Shown one piece after another: positions 25,719-35,353 of a stretch of 64,000 bases of DNA. Position 1 is the stretch's first letter. Each line of letters opens with the position of its first letter. The DNA is from Pleurocapsa sp. PCC 7319 (lineage in GTDB: Bacteria; Cyanobacteriota; Cyanobacteriia; Cyanobacteriales; Xenococcaceae). The notes beneath the pieces are model-generated. The model made no database searches and had not been told where the DNA came from. It saw nothing but the letters and a program-made list of their open reading frames with translations. Both the position numbers and the translations under genes were made by a program. The stretch covers positions 3,135,322-3,199,321 of the forward strand of contig NZ_KB235922.1 in assembly GCF_000332195.1 (NCBI RefSeq), in the 5' to 3' direction.

Positions 25719-26429
25719 ATGAAAACGGAAAATTTAGATTTAATTAGCCTTAATCAGGAACTTACTCCTTTAAAAGCTATAGAAATCGTTCAATGGACCC
25801 AAGATAACTTCTCCAAAGGTTTGGTCATGAGTACTAGTTTTGGTATCCAGTCAGCCGTCATGCTTCACATGGTTACTCAAATTATTCCCGATATTCCCGT
25901 TATTTGGATTGATACAGGTTACTTACCTCCAGAAACCTATCGCTTTGCTGAAGAATTAACTAAAAAGCTGAAACTCAATTTGCAGATATATCAATCAGAT
26001 CTTAGTCCCGCTCGTATGGAAGCACTTTACGGTAAGCTTTGGCAACAAGATGACCTTAAAGCATTAAACCGCTATGACTATCTCCGTAAAGTTGAGCCAA
26101 TGAACAGAGCCTTGAAAGAATTAAATGCTAAAGCTATTTTGGCGGGATTGCGACGGGAACAGACCGATTTTCGTCAACAGTTACAAACAATCAATCTGCA
26201 AGGAGAACAATACAAGGTTCTACCAATCTTATCTTGGAACGCTAAAAATATTTACTATTACCTCCAAGAATATAATTTACCTTACCATCCGCTCTTCGAC
26301 CAAGGATATGTTACTGTTGGCGATTGGCATTCCAGTCGTTCCTTAATGGCTGAAGACACTAACGAACGTTTAACTCGCTTTCGGGGTCTCAAACAGGAAT
26401 GTGGTTTACATCTTCCCGTTGCCGCTTAA
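25719..26429 (+). CDS. cysH: Phosphoadenylyl-sulfate (PAPS) reductase
   Basis: 236 residues from the ATG at 25719. It reduces PAPS to sulfite with thioredoxin. The PP-loop-like [28 protein letters not shown], and [13 protein letters not shown] are family hallmarks. A single catalytic Cys is present in the C-terminal QECGLH. The CC...CxxC iron-sulfur ligands of plant and APS-type reductases are absent, so PAPS rather than APS is the expected substrate. It lies directly behind cysE. A GC-rich hairpin 67 bases after the stop may end the transcript. Confidence 0.92.
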   Translation: MKTENLDLISLNQELTPLKAIEIVQWTQDNFSKGLVMSTSFGIQSAVMLHMVTQIIPDIPVIWIDTGYLPPETYRFAEELTKKLKLNLQIYQSDLSPARMEALYGKLWQQDDLKALNRYDYLRKVEPMNRALKELNAKAILAGLRREQTDFRQQLQTINLQGEQYKVLPILSWNAKNIYYYLQEYNLPYHPLFDQGYVTVGDWHSSRSLMAEDTNERLTRFRGLKQECGLHLPVAA

Positions 26430-27022
26430 GTTGTCAAGCATTTAACCAAGGATAATCAAATCTGAGAGCGAACTCGCCATATCCAAATAATATATTGCGC
26501 CTCAATAAATTAAGGCGCGAATGGTATTTTATAAAAATTATTTATAGGGGGTGAAGAAGATTTAACTTCTATATTGAGTATGACATGGGAATAAGCGATT
26601 ATCTATTACTTCAAGAAGTTTTCATACCAGGATGTAGATTGTATGAACCAAGATTTCTTTGAAACCACCATTTCATAAGCTGGTCAACATCGAATTTGAC
26701 GAGCGAACCTGCCGTAGGTAGCCATCGCATACGGCGACATATTTCCTCTGCCAAGGAACGCGCGAGTTGTGGGTTGAGACTGACACGGAGACACGGGGAG
26801 GCGGCGATTCTCCTCTCTACCCTCTCAGTGTCTCCTTTCTCAGAACCGCGTCTTTTTTAGTCATGACCAACTACTGGCATTCCGCTGTTTGTTTTATGAA
26901 ATGTGGAGCTAATTTACGAACAGTCTCTTAGCTGTTGACTTTTAGCCAATGACAATCGGTTTGCCCCCTATAAAGATTCGTATAACCGTACGTGCACAAT
27001 ATTGCACTCAACAATAGTTTCT
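26430..27022. other. Intergenic with repeat remnants, about 590 bases
   Basis: Contains a GCGCCT hairpin (26497-26518), a 40-codon minus-strand reading frame of unknown value (about 26613-26735), a C/T-rich repeat (26785-26835) related to the insert in the debranching enzyme gene, and a 17-base sequence (26912-26928) that recurs at 33633-33649. It looks like a site of accumulated mobile or repeat DNA. No intact gene was recognised. Confidence 0.5.
26497..26518 (+). terminator. Weak terminator-like hairpin after cysH
   Basis: GCGCCT (26497-26502) and AGGCGC (26513-26518) enclose a 10-base A+T loop, 67 bases after the cysH stop. No continuous T-run follows, so termination is only a possibility. 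Confidence 0.35.
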
Positions 27023-27040
27023 GTTACATTTATTTACATA
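27023..27040 (+). promoter_or_regulatory. HLR1 element upstream of psb35
   Basis: GTTACATT, TA, TTTACATA fits the HLR1 consensus (G/T)TTACAWWNN(G/T)TTACAWW at every defined position. HLR1 is the binding site of RpaB at high-light-regulated cyanobacterial promoters. It ends 33 bases before the psb35 ATG. A further half-site TTTACAAA lies at 27053-27060. Confidence 0.7.
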
Positions 27041-27073
27041 AAGAATAAAAAGTTTACAAAGCAGAGGTCTATT

Positions 27074-27307
27074 ATGATAACTTTATTGGTCGCAGTATTC
27101 ATCATTGGTTGGGCAGCAGCAGCAGTTATTGGAACACAGGCTTATTTCCGTGGCGAACAAACTAAGCCAATCCATGAGCGCAACCTCAAATCTGAATCTT
27201 TTGAACAACTAGCAAAATCTTTTACTGGTAGAGATATTGACTATAGTGAACGCACTCCTGCCTTTTCTCTTGACACGTACACTAGTAACAATCTTCCTCG
27301 AGCTTAA
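27074..27307 (+). CDS. psb35: Photosystem II-associated protein Psb35
   Basis: 77 residues from the ATG at 27074, with AGAGG upstream; longer in-frame starts give an extension without the family pattern. A single N-terminal membrane helix (ITLLVAVFIIGWAAAAVIG) is followed by AYFRGEQTKPIHERN and a C-terminal YSERTPAFSLDTYTSN, the pattern of Ssl2148/Psb35 proteins. Psb35 associates with the CP47 assembly module near high-light-inducible proteins in the thylakoid. An HLR1 element directly upstream indicates RpaB control and light-stress regulation. A clear terminator follows. It is convergent with ho1. Confidence 0.85.
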   Translation: MITLLVAVFIIGWAAAAVIGTQAYFRGEQTKPIHERNLKSESFEQLAKSFTGRDIDYSERTPAFSLDTYTSNNLPRA

Positions 27308-27385
27308 GTGGCGATCTTCTCCTAATCAGCACACAACCCCAAGAGCTAGATAGCGATACAGTTAGACAATGAGCTAATTTAACCG

Positions 27386-27413
27386 CAACCCAGCTTTCGG
27401 GGTTGTTTTTTTT
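27386..27413 (+). terminator. Rho-independent terminator after psb35
   Basis: CAACCC (27386-27391) pairs with GGGTTG (27400-27405) around an 8-base loop and is followed by eight T residues. It is placed 78 bases after the psb35 stop. Confidence 0.85.
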
Positions 27414-27452
27414 GATATCTAAAATTTTGTCTTCAACTAGCTTAATAGCTAA

Positions 27453-28169
27453 TTATTCGGCAGTAGCCAATTCAGTGCTACCGCGGGCACGACGACGAGT
27501 CAAAGTATTGAACAGCATTACGCCGATCGCTTTAACTAAATTTCCTTCAAGTTCTTGGAATAATTTCATGTTCAGACCAAAAGCATCATTAGCTTCGTCA
27601 ACAATTCTTTGCGCAGTAGCTTCATCGATAGGTAGCTCGTTCATCGCTTGACGATAATTATCCTTAAAAGCTTTTTCGTCAGGAATATCTTCAAATTCAT
27701 AAAATGCTGTTCCTTCCCCATCAGTGAGATTCATGGCTCTTTGAGAAATTTTCTTGAGGATTTGCCCTCCAGATAAATCTCCTAAGTAGCGAGTGTAACA
27801 GTGAGATACTAGTAATTCTGGATGAGACTTAGCAATTTCTCGAATACGAGCTACATAAGCTTTCCCTGCTTGAGTATTTTTAGCTTCTTCGCGCCAGTTA
27901 GCACCATAGTAGAAGTGCAAATCTTCCTCCAAACTCTGTTTTCGATTGAGTTCAGGAAAATATACTTTAGAAACTACAGAATGATCTTTAAGTTTTTCCA
28001 TTTCCTCTTCCATTGCCGAGTAGACAAAGTAGAGACTAGTAACTAATTTGCGATAAGATTTCTTTTCAACTACTCCTTTAAGAAAACATTTAACAAAACC
28101 AACATTTTCTGCCATTGTATGAGACTGTTTAGTCCCTTCACGTAACATTGTGGCTAAATTAACGCTCAT
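27453..28169 (-). CDS. ho1: Heme oxygenase (biliverdin-forming)
   Basis: 238 residues, standard for cyanobacterial HO1. It opens heme to biliverdin IX-alpha, CO and Fe2+ with ferredoxin electrons, the first step to phycobilins. The proximal heme His is in TKQSHTMAENV (about residue 17), and the distal helix shows YLGDLSGGQILKK. It is transcribed convergently to psb35. About 100 bases upstream of the start is a 21-bp perfect palindrome that could be a Fur-type site, which would fit iron control of heme breakdown. Nothing unusual in the protein. Confidence 0.96.
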   Translation of the reverse strand: MSVNLATMLREGTKQSHTMAENVGFVKCFLKGVVEKKSYRKLVTSLYFVYSAMEEEMEKLKDHSVVSKVYFPELNRKQSLEEDLHFYYGANWREEAKNTQAGKAYVARIREIAKSHPELLVSHCYTRYLGDLSGGQILKKISQRAMNLTDGEGTAFYEFEDIPDEKAFKDNYRQAMNELPIDEATAQRIVDEANDAFGLNMKLFQELEGNLVKAIGVMLFNTLTRRRARGSTELATAE

Positions 28170-28652
28170 ACTAAATTTCCCGTTTTTATGATTAACTTGC
28201 TGATCTATAAACTCTTGGCAAAAGATCTCAAAAATCTGCCTAATTTTTTAGATTAAACTGAATTAATGAGAATTCTTATTAAGAATTCTTACATCCAAGA
28301 TAATTTTGATTAGTAACAGCGTAGCCCAGAAAATGTAGAGAAAGTCAAGACGAATTTAACAAAGATTGATAAGGACACTGTAAATGCTAAAAAAAATGGC
28401 AATTTTAGAGCTCAATTTTCTCTAAGGTGCGCTTAATATAGATAAATATAAGTTTGAATAATGCAAAATACGCACATAGTATCTAAAATTAAACTTTAGA
28501 AAGGTTTAATACAAGACAAGTAACTCAAACACAATGAGCATTTTTGCTTATAATCAGGACAGGATTTGTTACCTATTCTAAATTTTTTGTGTTTAATCAA
28601 AAAGTTACATGAATACTCTGTTACTAATCATAATATCAACCATATATTTAAT
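28170..28652. other. Divergent intergenic, 483 bases, between ho1 and rpaA
   Basis: Holds the AGAATTCTTA palindrome and both promoters. No small gene was seen. In-frame codons upstream of the rpaA ATG at 28653 do not resemble the family. Confidence 0.55.
28269..28289. promoter_or_regulatory. 21-bp palindrome upstream of ho1, possible Fur box
   Basis: AGAATTCTTA, T, TAAGAATTCT is perfectly symmetrical and centred about 110 bases before the ho1 start. With the preceding TGAGAAT it resembles the NAT(A/T)AT hexamer layout of ferric-uptake-regulator sites. Confidence 0.5.
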
Positions 28653-29393
28653 ATGCCCAGAATACTTGTAATTGACGACGATCCAGCAATCTCTGAATTA
28701 GTCTCTATTAACCTAGAGATGGCAGGCTATGATGTCAATCAGGCAGAAGATGGTATAAAAGGTCAGGCATTAGCTGTACAGCTACAACCAGACTTAGTTA
28801 TGCTCGATCTTATGTTACCGAAGGTTGATGGCTTTACCGTTTGTCAGAGATTACGTAGAGATGAGCGCACTTCCGATATTCCAGTTTTAATGCTAACCGC
28901 TTTGGGACAAACCCAGGATAAGGTAGAAGGATTTAACGCTGGTGCCGATGACTATTTAACTAAGCCTTTTGAAGTTGAAGAAATGCTCGCTAGAGTAAGA
29001 GCTTTATTGCGTCGTACGGATCGCATCCCTCAAGCGGCGAAACACTCAGAAATTCTTAACTTTGGTCCTTTGACCTTAATTCCTGAACGTTTTGAGGCAA
29101 TTTGGTTTGAAAAAACAGTTAAATTAACTCATCTGGAGTTTGAATTACTCCACTGCTTACTTCAGCGTCATGGACAGACGGTTGCTCCTCCTGAGATCTT
29201 GAAAGAAGTTTGGGGTTATGATCCTGATGATGATATCGAAACTATCCGCGTTCATATTCGTCATCTGCGAACTAAATTAGAACCCGATCCTCGCCATCCT
29301 AACTATATTAAGACCGTTTATGGTGCAGGATATTGTTTGGAGTTACCTAACTCTGAGCAAATCTTAGCTCAAGAAGATAAGGCAACGGTATAG
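28653..29393 (+). CDS. rpaA: Response regulator RpaA, circadian output
   Basis: 246 residues from the ATG at 28653; the upstream extension is not family-like. The receiver has the complete set: DDD after beta-1 ([14 protein letters not shown]), phosphoacceptor Asp in [12 protein letters not shown], Thr in [14 protein letters not shown] and Lys in YLTKPFE. The OmpR-type winged helix follows ([39 protein letters not shown]). These strings are near-identical to what I recall of RpaA, the SasA-phosphorylated master regulator of clock output, rather than of RpaB. No kinase is adjacent, as usual in cyanobacteria. Confidence 0.93.
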   Translation: MPRILVIDDDPAISELVSINLEMAGYDVNQAEDGIKGQALAVQLQPDLVMLDLMLPKVDGFTVCQRLRRDERTSDIPVLMLTALGQTQDKVEGFNAGADDYLTKPFEVEEMLARVRALLRRTDRIPQAAKHSEILNFGPLTLIPERFEAIWFEKTVKLTHLEFELLHCLLQRHGQTVAPPEILKEVWGYDPDDDIETIRVHIRHLRTKLEPDPRHPNYIKTVYGAGYCLELPNSEQILAQEDKATV

Positions 29394-29524
29394 CCTCGAA
29401 GAAGAGTCGATTGAGAAGCGAGTCACATGAAAAATTATCATTGCAGGTGGCTATTGATTTTGCGGAAAGAGACAATTATCAGCCGCAGAAAAAGATATCG
29501 GCTCCTCCTTTCTTGCTTGCTCTC

Positions 29525-30799
29525 TCATAACTCTGTTGTCTTGGAGATTAAAGATTTATTGCCAGCCAACAACGCTGTACCATAAGCAGCTTCGGTATTA
29601 TTAGCTATGCTTACGGGGACTTTCAGATGGCGCTGACGAATTTTTTGCCACACATTGTTCTTTGCTCCTCCTCCTGCTGTATAGATGTGAATTAGTCGAT
29701 CAGCACCTAAATCTTGTAATTTTTGATAACCCAAACCTTCGATACGTGAAATACTCTCTAATAAGCCATGTAGAAACTTGATGGGACTTGCGGGACGAGG
29801 TTCTAATTGAGGAGGTAAATTAGGATCGTTAACAGGAAAGCGATCGCCTGGTTGCAGGAGAGGATAGTATTTGAAAGGACTTGCTACTTCAGGATCAATT
29901 TGTTCAGATAAATACTTTAATTGTTCGTGATCAAAAAAGTGCTTTAATACAGCGCCACCAGTATTAGAGGCTCCCCCAGTTAACCAAAGTTTTCCTAATC
30001 TATGGCTGTAGATACCATACTTAGATGAATTGACTTTAGTTTGACTCAATAATTTTAAAACTAAAGTTGAACCAAGAGAGGTAACTGCTTCTCCTGGTCG
30101 ATCAGCCCCACTAGCCAGAAAAGCAGCAATACTATCGGTAGTGCCTGTACGAACCAGACAGTCAGATGGTAAATTAAGGCGATCGCAGTTTTCTGAGGTA
30201 ATTTTTCCCACTACTGCACCTGGAGATAATACTTGTGGATATAAATTGCTAAAAGGCAAATTTTGGAGCCAATCTGGATAACCAAGATTGTCTACGTCAT
30301 ATCCTAACTTGAGAGCATTATGATAATCACTGATGCCCAATTTGCCATGCAACAGAAAAGCTAACCAGTCAGCCTGATGAAAAAAATATCTGGCTTGAGC
30401 AAAGTAAGATTGTTGTTGCCACCAAAAAAGTTTTGCCAAACTAGAAGTGGCACTAATTACTAAATGATTTTTAGGGGCAATGCTTCTAATTTGTTCTAAG
30501 ACACTGTTTCCTCTAGCATCGTTATACAAAATTGGGCAAGTGATTGGTTTTCCCGTAGCGTCACATAATAATACTGTAGAAGAAGTTCCATTAATGGCGA
30601 TCGCCTTGAGCTGCTTCCTGATATCATTTGGTATTTGATTAATTAAATCAAAAAGTGCAATTTGCCAGGTATGTGCTAATTGTTCAGGAGCTAGTTTAGT
30701 AAAACTAAATTTTTCTGTGGCAATAATATTTTCTCTCTGATCGATGACTATTGCCCTAGCTCCAGAAGTACCAAAATCAATCCCTAGATAATGTTCCAT
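29525..30799 (-). CDS. FGGY-family carbohydrate kinase, likely D-ribulose kinase
   Basis: 424 residues from the ATG at 30799; the TTG upstream would add five residues. The actin-like ATPase fold begins LGIDFGTSGARAIVID and later shows the phosphate loops GTTDSIAAFLASGA and LGSTLVLKLLS. The C-terminal part has YTAGGGAKNNVWQKIRQRH and EAAYGTALLAG. The length, shorter than the usual 500, matches cyanobacterial/plant D-ribulose kinases formerly called xylulokinase-like. It would phosphorylate a free pentulose for the pentose phosphate or Calvin pools. It lies 65 bases downstream of the GHL10 gene on the same strand. Confidence 0.85.
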   Translation of the reverse strand: MEHYLGIDFGTSGARAIVIDQRENIIATEKFSFTKLAPEQLAHTWQIALFDLINQIPNDIRKQLKAIAINGTSSTVLLCDATGKPITCPILYNDARGNSVLEQIRSIAPKNHLVISATSSLAKLFWWQQQSYFAQARYFFHQADWLAFLLHGKLGISDYHNALKLGYDVDNLGYPDWLQNLPFSNLYPQVLSPGAVVGKITSENCDRLNLPSDCLVRTGTTDSIAAFLASGADRPGEAVTSLGSTLVLKLLSQTKVNSSKYGIYSHRLGKLWLTGGASNTGGAVLKHFFDHEQLKYLSEQIDPEVASPFKYYPLLQPGDRFPVNDPNLPPQLEPRPASPIKFLHGLLESISRIEGLGYQKLQDLGADRLIHIYTAGGGAKNNVWQKIRQRHLKVPVSIANNTEAAYGTALLAGNKSLISKTTEL

Positions 30800-30864
30800 T
30801 TCCACAATTGACAATGAACTTTGAACGCTATGACTAATAGTAGCAATCGATCTAATTCTAATGA

Positions 30865-33240
30865 TTATCTAACCACTGTGGTTGGAGCAGGTTTTAGAAC
30901 CTTGTTTTCTCCATAACTTAAGAGACGATCTAGAGTGTTTAAGCGATTTTCCCAGACTTTTACTTGATACGCATCAATGCTTTTAGTTTCTTCCATCCAC
31001 TGAGGAAACTTACGTCGCAGAGAATTGAGAGAAATCTGAGTTGAGAAGAAATTCCGATTAGAAGGCTCATCCACTAGTTTTTGTAAATCATGTGCTAATC
31101 TGTCAGCATTTTCTCCCCATTCCTGTAACGTAATATCTTCAATAACTAACTGATTATTGGTTAAGAAAAAATTCCATTCCTTTTGTAAGCTTTGATAACG
31201 AGATAAAGTCACCAAAAATGGTTCTCGATGCGGTAAAGGTTGTCTAGGCTCGGAAGAAATACTACCCTGAGTACTATTAAAGATAGTCTCAAAATGAGAA
31301 TTTAAATTTTCTGCTGCAAAAAGAGCATAGCCTTCGGTAGACATACCACGCAATAATTGCATTTGGTCTAATGCTCCTATTTCCGAAATATTCAAAAGCC
31401 TGATTCCTGGTAAAAGCAATGCCTTCCCGTGATCGAATTCACTTAGTAGGGGACTGGCAAGGGTATAAAGTTTCTCCGTGTTTTCAGCATAAGTCATGGG
31501 GATCAACATATCAATCCATTCTTTTGCTACCCAATTTTCCCAGTTTTGCTGAATTTTTGATGTGCGCTCTCGGTAGGGCATAGGAAATACTGCCGTTGAG
31601 AGAGTTAAATCAGGTCGGAGTTGTTTTAAATTCTGAGACACCGAAGCAACAAAACTATCAATCTGCTCAATCCGAAATTCCGTCCATTCCGACCACAAAG
31701 GATGTTGAGGATCTAACTGGATTGGATCTATTCCTGTTTGTGCTGCAAATTGCTCCCTTGCCACCCTACCATAACCGTAAGTAATCTTACCAGTGGGACT
31801 TTGAAATGGATAGCGAATATAGTCGAGATGAACTCCATCGACATCATAATCTGTAGCAATTTCTGTAAGTAGTGATGTCAGATAATTCCGAACATCAGGA
31901 TTAGCAGGATCGAGGAAAACTTTACCAGAACTATAATGGAAGCGGCTACCCTCGTGATCTGTTAATGCCCAATCTGGATGCTTTGATAATACTGGCCCCA
32001 AATAATTGCGGGGTAGATTAATGATGGTATTGTGACGTTGGTTGACTGCGGCAAAAGTCCAAACCCATGCATGTAACTCCATACCACGCTCATGAGCTAG
32101 CTTAATTGCCACTTTGAGGGGATCCCAACCCTCCACTAAGGGGTTTTGTTTGGGAGCAACTTTACTGGGATAAATAGTATAGCCGGAATTAACAGTCTCA
32201 AAAAAGACCGTGTTGATTCCTGCTGTTGCCATGCGGTCAAAAATCTTGACCAAGTCTGCCTCAGATTTAGCTTTAACAATTGTGCCTCGATCGAGCCACA
32301 TTCCTCGTACTTCTGAATGAGCCACAGGTCTATCTGATGGGTAATTATCCCACAATAGTTGTTTGGCAGCTAACCATTCAGCTTTGGCTTTAAGATAACT
32401 ACGCTGATTTACCAAATTACGAAATCTATCAAGCCCATTACGAGCTTGCTCTAAGGCTCGGTGAGCATCTCGATACTCAGATTTGACTAAAGATTTTTCT
32501 TTTGCTTGATAATTTTTAGTCTGTTTGCTGAGTAACTGTTGAATCACGTCCGCCATCGAAATATCGATATCACTATAATAAGCATCGGCAGTTAGAAGAG
32601 TTGTCTCGAAGCGACCAATCAAACCTTCTAGTTCCTGTTTCATTATACGTATCTCAGCAGCAGAAATATCTAGATCTGACTCGTCTGGAGAGGCAAAATT
32701 TGAGGAGGGCAATCTGAACTCAGAGGGGTCTTGTAATAGTAGTAAATCATCGAGAGCAGAACGAGAACTCTTCTGAGCGATCTGGTTAAAATTGCAGTTT
32801 GTTCCGAAACTACCTTTGGTAGAGCTAGATCGATCATTACTATTAATACCGTTAATACTGTATCTATTTAGAGCCGACTCTAACCAATTTTTATTGAGAG
32901 TCGAGCCAACTAATTGAGCAGATTTCCAATTCCAGCCTAAAAAAGTCGAATTTTGCTCGATGAATGAAGCCCCAACATGTTTATTTTGTTTGACAGGTTT
33001 ACTCGGGCAATAGTTTACTCTTTGTTTTGATGAATGGTCATTAATCACTGACTTCGGAGATAGACTTGCCGAGGCGATCTCTGACTTAATAGCTATTACT
33101 GGCAAAGTTAGTATAGTAGTAGGTAGTACAATAATAGTTAATTCAAGTAATTTTTTAATTAAAGTTATATTACTTATTGGCTTAATCTTAATGTCTATTG
33201 TTGGTTGAAGTTGTGGCAAATGCCCATCATTTTTGAACAC
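30865..33240 (-). CDS. GHL10 (DUF187) family glycosyl hydrolase-like protein
   Basis: 791 residues from a GTG at 33240 supported by AAGGAG seven bases upstream. A hydrophobic N-terminal segment (about 28-55: LIKKLLELTIIVLPTTILTL) acts as signal anchor. A variable linker of about 200 residues and a coiled-coil-like part (185-300) follow. The DUF187 barrel (about 305-640) shows VRGMWLDRGTIVKAKSE, HAWVWTFAAVNQRHN and DGVHLDYIRYPF. Members are probably exported hydrolases acting on cell-surface glycan. The C-terminal 120 residues contain a further helical domain. A sugar kinase gene follows downstream. Confidence 0.85.
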   Translation of the reverse strand: MFKNDGHLPQLQPTIDIKIKPISNITLIKKLLELTIIVLPTTILTLPVIAIKSEIASASLSPKSVINDHSSKQRVNYCPSKPVKQNKHVGASFIEQNSTFLGWNWKSAQLVGSTLNKNWLESALNRYSINGINSNDRSSSTKGSFGTNCNFNQIAQKSSRSALDDLLLLQDPSEFRLPSSNFASPDESDLDISAAEIRIMKQELEGLIGRFETTLLTADAYYSDIDISMADVIQQLLSKQTKNYQAKEKSLVKSEYRDAHRALEQARNGLDRFRNLVNQRSYLKAKAEWLAAKQLLWDNYPSDRPVAHSEVRGMWLDRGTIVKAKSEADLVKIFDRMATAGINTVFFETVNSGYTIYPSKVAPKQNPLVEGWDPLKVAIKLAHERGMELHAWVWTFAAVNQRHNTIINLPRNYLGPVLSKHPDWALTDHEGSRFHYSSGKVFLDPANPDVRNYLTSLLTEIATDYDVDGVHLDYIRYPFQSPTGKITYGYGRVAREQFAAQTGIDPIQLDPQHPLWSEWTEFRIEQIDSFVASVSQNLKQLRPDLTLSTAVFPMPYRERTSKIQQNWENWVAKEWIDMLIPMTYAENTEKLYTLASPLLSEFDHGKALLLPGIRLLNISEIGALDQMQLLRGMSTEGYALFAAENLNSHFETIFNSTQGSISSEPRQPLPHREPFLVTLSRYQSLQKEWNFFLTNNQLVIEDITLQEWGENADRLAHDLQKLVDEPSNRNFFSTQISLNSLRRKFPQWMEETKSIDAYQVKVWENRLNTLDRLLSYGENKVLKPAPTTVVR

Positions 33241-33908
33241 TAATTTCTCCTTAGTATTTTATAGTTTACCAATAAATAATGTATTAATTTCGCATAGTAA
33301 TAAGCTTACACAATTACCTATTATAATCTTGATGGTTAGATACTTGTATCGGTGATTCTGACGATAATTAGCTGTTTTTTCAGGATAGTTAGCAGATATT
33401 ACGGTGAGTTGATTAGCATTTAAATTACATGAATTGGGTGAAAAGCTTCAAAATCAATCAAATTATAATAATCTGTAAAATTGCTTAAAAATGCCAAATA
33501 GCTTCTTATTTTGAGCGCTAATAATCTAAATATTATATTTAAATATTTAACTAATTTTACTATGTATTATTGTTGTTGTAAAACCTCGATTTATATTTGT
33601 ATTCTTCAAAAGAATGTAGTATGTATTCCTGGAGAGACTGTTCGTAAATAAGTATTGGCGATCGCCTTAATAACTCGAAAAAGCTCAACATACTTGTCAA
33701 TAATCTCTATGATATTTTTTAGCATATTTTAAACATATCATCTGAATATTGCTGTGATTGAAATCAGATAACTTTATATTATTTTCTAGTCTAATGATTC
33801 TGTTGAATATAAATTTTTCAAGAAGAATTAACTGTAAAGTTATCTGAAACGTAATTGTAATCCTTGAGCAACAATCAAAAGCAAGTTTTGACTCGAGTAA
33901 GACAGAAG
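33241..33908. other. Intergenic, 668 bases
   Basis: Upstream of the GHL10 gene and downstream of tRNA-Val. It contains the 17-base dispersed repeat at 33633-33649. No gene was recognised; an open frame running through the tRNA is spurious. Confidence 0.5.
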
Positions 33909-33982
33909 TTGGGCTAGGCGGACTCGAACCGCCGACTTCCACAATGTCAATGTGACACTCTAACCAACTGAGTTATAGCCCA
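33909..33982 (-). tRNA. trnV-GAC: tRNA-Val(GAC)
   Basis: The minus strand folds into a complete cloverleaf: acceptor TGGGCTA/TAGCCCA, D arm ACTC/GAGT, anticodon stem TCACA/TGTGG with loop TTGACAT (anticodon GAC), T arm GGCGG TTCGAGT CCGCC, and discriminator A. CCA is not encoded. No intron. Confidence 0.95.
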
Positions 33983-34109
33983 TTTGAGACTCAACTATTA
34001 TATCAACAAAAGAAGCGAAATTGCAGTCAATTGTTTGAATCTTATCTGAAAAGATTTTTTAATTTACACGAGTAAGCATTCTCAATCTAAAAGAACGCTC
34101 AATAGTTAA

Positions 34110-35273
34110 TTAATTATCTTCTTTCAAGAAATCTTTAATCACTTTATGTTCATCGTGTTTTTGATGAGAAGGATTATTACGAGTATCAGTAATTAGCCAA
34201 TCTAAAGCAGCTGCTTGCAAATCGATCGCCGCTCCTGTCTTATCAACGCAATAACGTCCAAAGACTAACTTGTCCACTAGGCGAATGCCTTCCCCTAAAC
34301 GAGAATACTCAAAAATCACACTATTATCTACGGTGGCACCGCTACAGATATAACAATTAGGACCAATCATAGTTGGCCCAATAATTTTGGCACCGTCTTC
34401 AATTTTGGTCATACCACCAATATAGACTGGACCTTGAATATCGACTTTGTCCCAATTGACTGCCACGTTTAATCCTGTATAAATACCCGGGGCAACTTCA
34501 TGACCAGGAATACTGACATTTTTAATTTTTTTAGTCAACACTCCACGAATAGCGTGCCAATAATCGGGAACCTTGCCAATATCAACCCATTCAAAGTCCA
34601 TGGAGACAGCGTAAAAGGGAGCCTGTTTGGCAACCAACTTGGGAAACAGTTCTCCCCCAATATCGTACTCTTGATTTGGAGGGATATATTCAAAGATCTC
34701 TGGCTCAAAAATATAAATTCCTGTATTGATATCTGTGCTTAGAGCTTCTTCTACAGAGGGTTTTTCCTGAAAAGACTGAATACGTCCTTGCTCATCTGTG
34801 ACCACTACACCATAGCTAGGAACGTCTTCTTTGGGGACTTTTTTGGTGATTACTGTGGCGATCGCGCCGTTGGCTTGATGCTGTTTAACTGCTGCAGTTA
34901 AGTCAAGGTCGATTAGGGCATCCCCACATAAAACGACAAAAGTATCGTCAAAAAAAGCATTAAAGTCTTGGATTTTTCTTAAGCCGCCAGCAGAACCTAC
35001 TGCTTGTCCGACAAGTTTCCCATCAACAATGCTACCTTCAAACGAGTAACCAATATCCACACCAAAACGCTGACCATCGCGAAAATAGCCTTCTATTTCA
35101 TGAGCCAAATGACTGACATTGACCATAATCTGGTCGAAACCATGCTGTCTTAGAAGTTCTAAGAGAAACTCCATGACTGGCTTTTGTAATATCGGAATTA
35201 GAGGTTTGGGAATTGTATATGTTATGGGACGAACACGAGTGCCTTTACCAGCCGCCAAAATCATGGCTTTCAT
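34110..35273 (-). CDS. NDP-sugar synthase (mannose-1-phosphate guanylyltransferase / glucose-1-phosphate thymidylyltransferase-like)
   Basis: 387 residues from the ATG at 35273 with GAGGAG in front. The nucleotidyltransferase domain (1-240) has MKAMILAAGKGTRVRPITYT, VLCGDALIDLD (metal-binding Asp) and SFQEKPS. A left-handed beta-helix follows (about 260-350: GPVYIGGMTKIEDGAKIIGP, MIGPNCYICSGATVDNSVI), and the final 40 residues form a short tail. It makes an activated sugar for polysaccharide or glycolipid synthesis; GTP or dTTP specificity is not decidable from motifs. A separate ManC-type enzyme is encoded at 41515-42576. Confidence 0.88.
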   Translation of the reverse strand: MKAMILAAGKGTRVRPITYTIPKPLIPILQKPVMEFLLELLRQHGFDQIMVNVSHLAHEIEGYFRDGQRFGVDIGYSFEGSIVDGKLVGQAVGSAGGLRKIQDFNAFFDDTFVVLCGDALIDLDLTAAVKQHQANGAIATVITKKVPKEDVPSYGVVVTDEQGRIQSFQEKPSVEEALSTDINTGIYIFEPEIFEYIPPNQEYDIGGELFPKLVAKQAPFYAVSMDFEWVDIGKVPDYWHAIRGVLTKKIKNVSIPGHEVAPGIYTGLNVAVNWDKVDIQGPVYIGGMTKIEDGAKIIGPTMIGPNCYICSGATVDNSVIFEYSRLGEGIRLVDKLVFGRYCVDKTGAAIDLQAAALDWLITDTRNNPSHQKHDEHKVIKDFLKEDN

Positions 35274-35353
35274 CAAAGCTTCTCCTCAACCAGACTTATT
35301 GTAACTATTTAAACTATTCCAGTTTATCAACAATGGATGCCGAAAACTGAAGT

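Noticed and set aside
26970-27000. NtcA site (GTA-N8-TAC) upstream of psb35
   Set aside because: The GTA and TAC near 26980-26992 are separated by six bases, not eight.
33697-33942. 81-codon minus-strand reading frame
   Set aside because: It begins inside the tRNA-Val gene, and its residues are tRNA sequence translated by chance.
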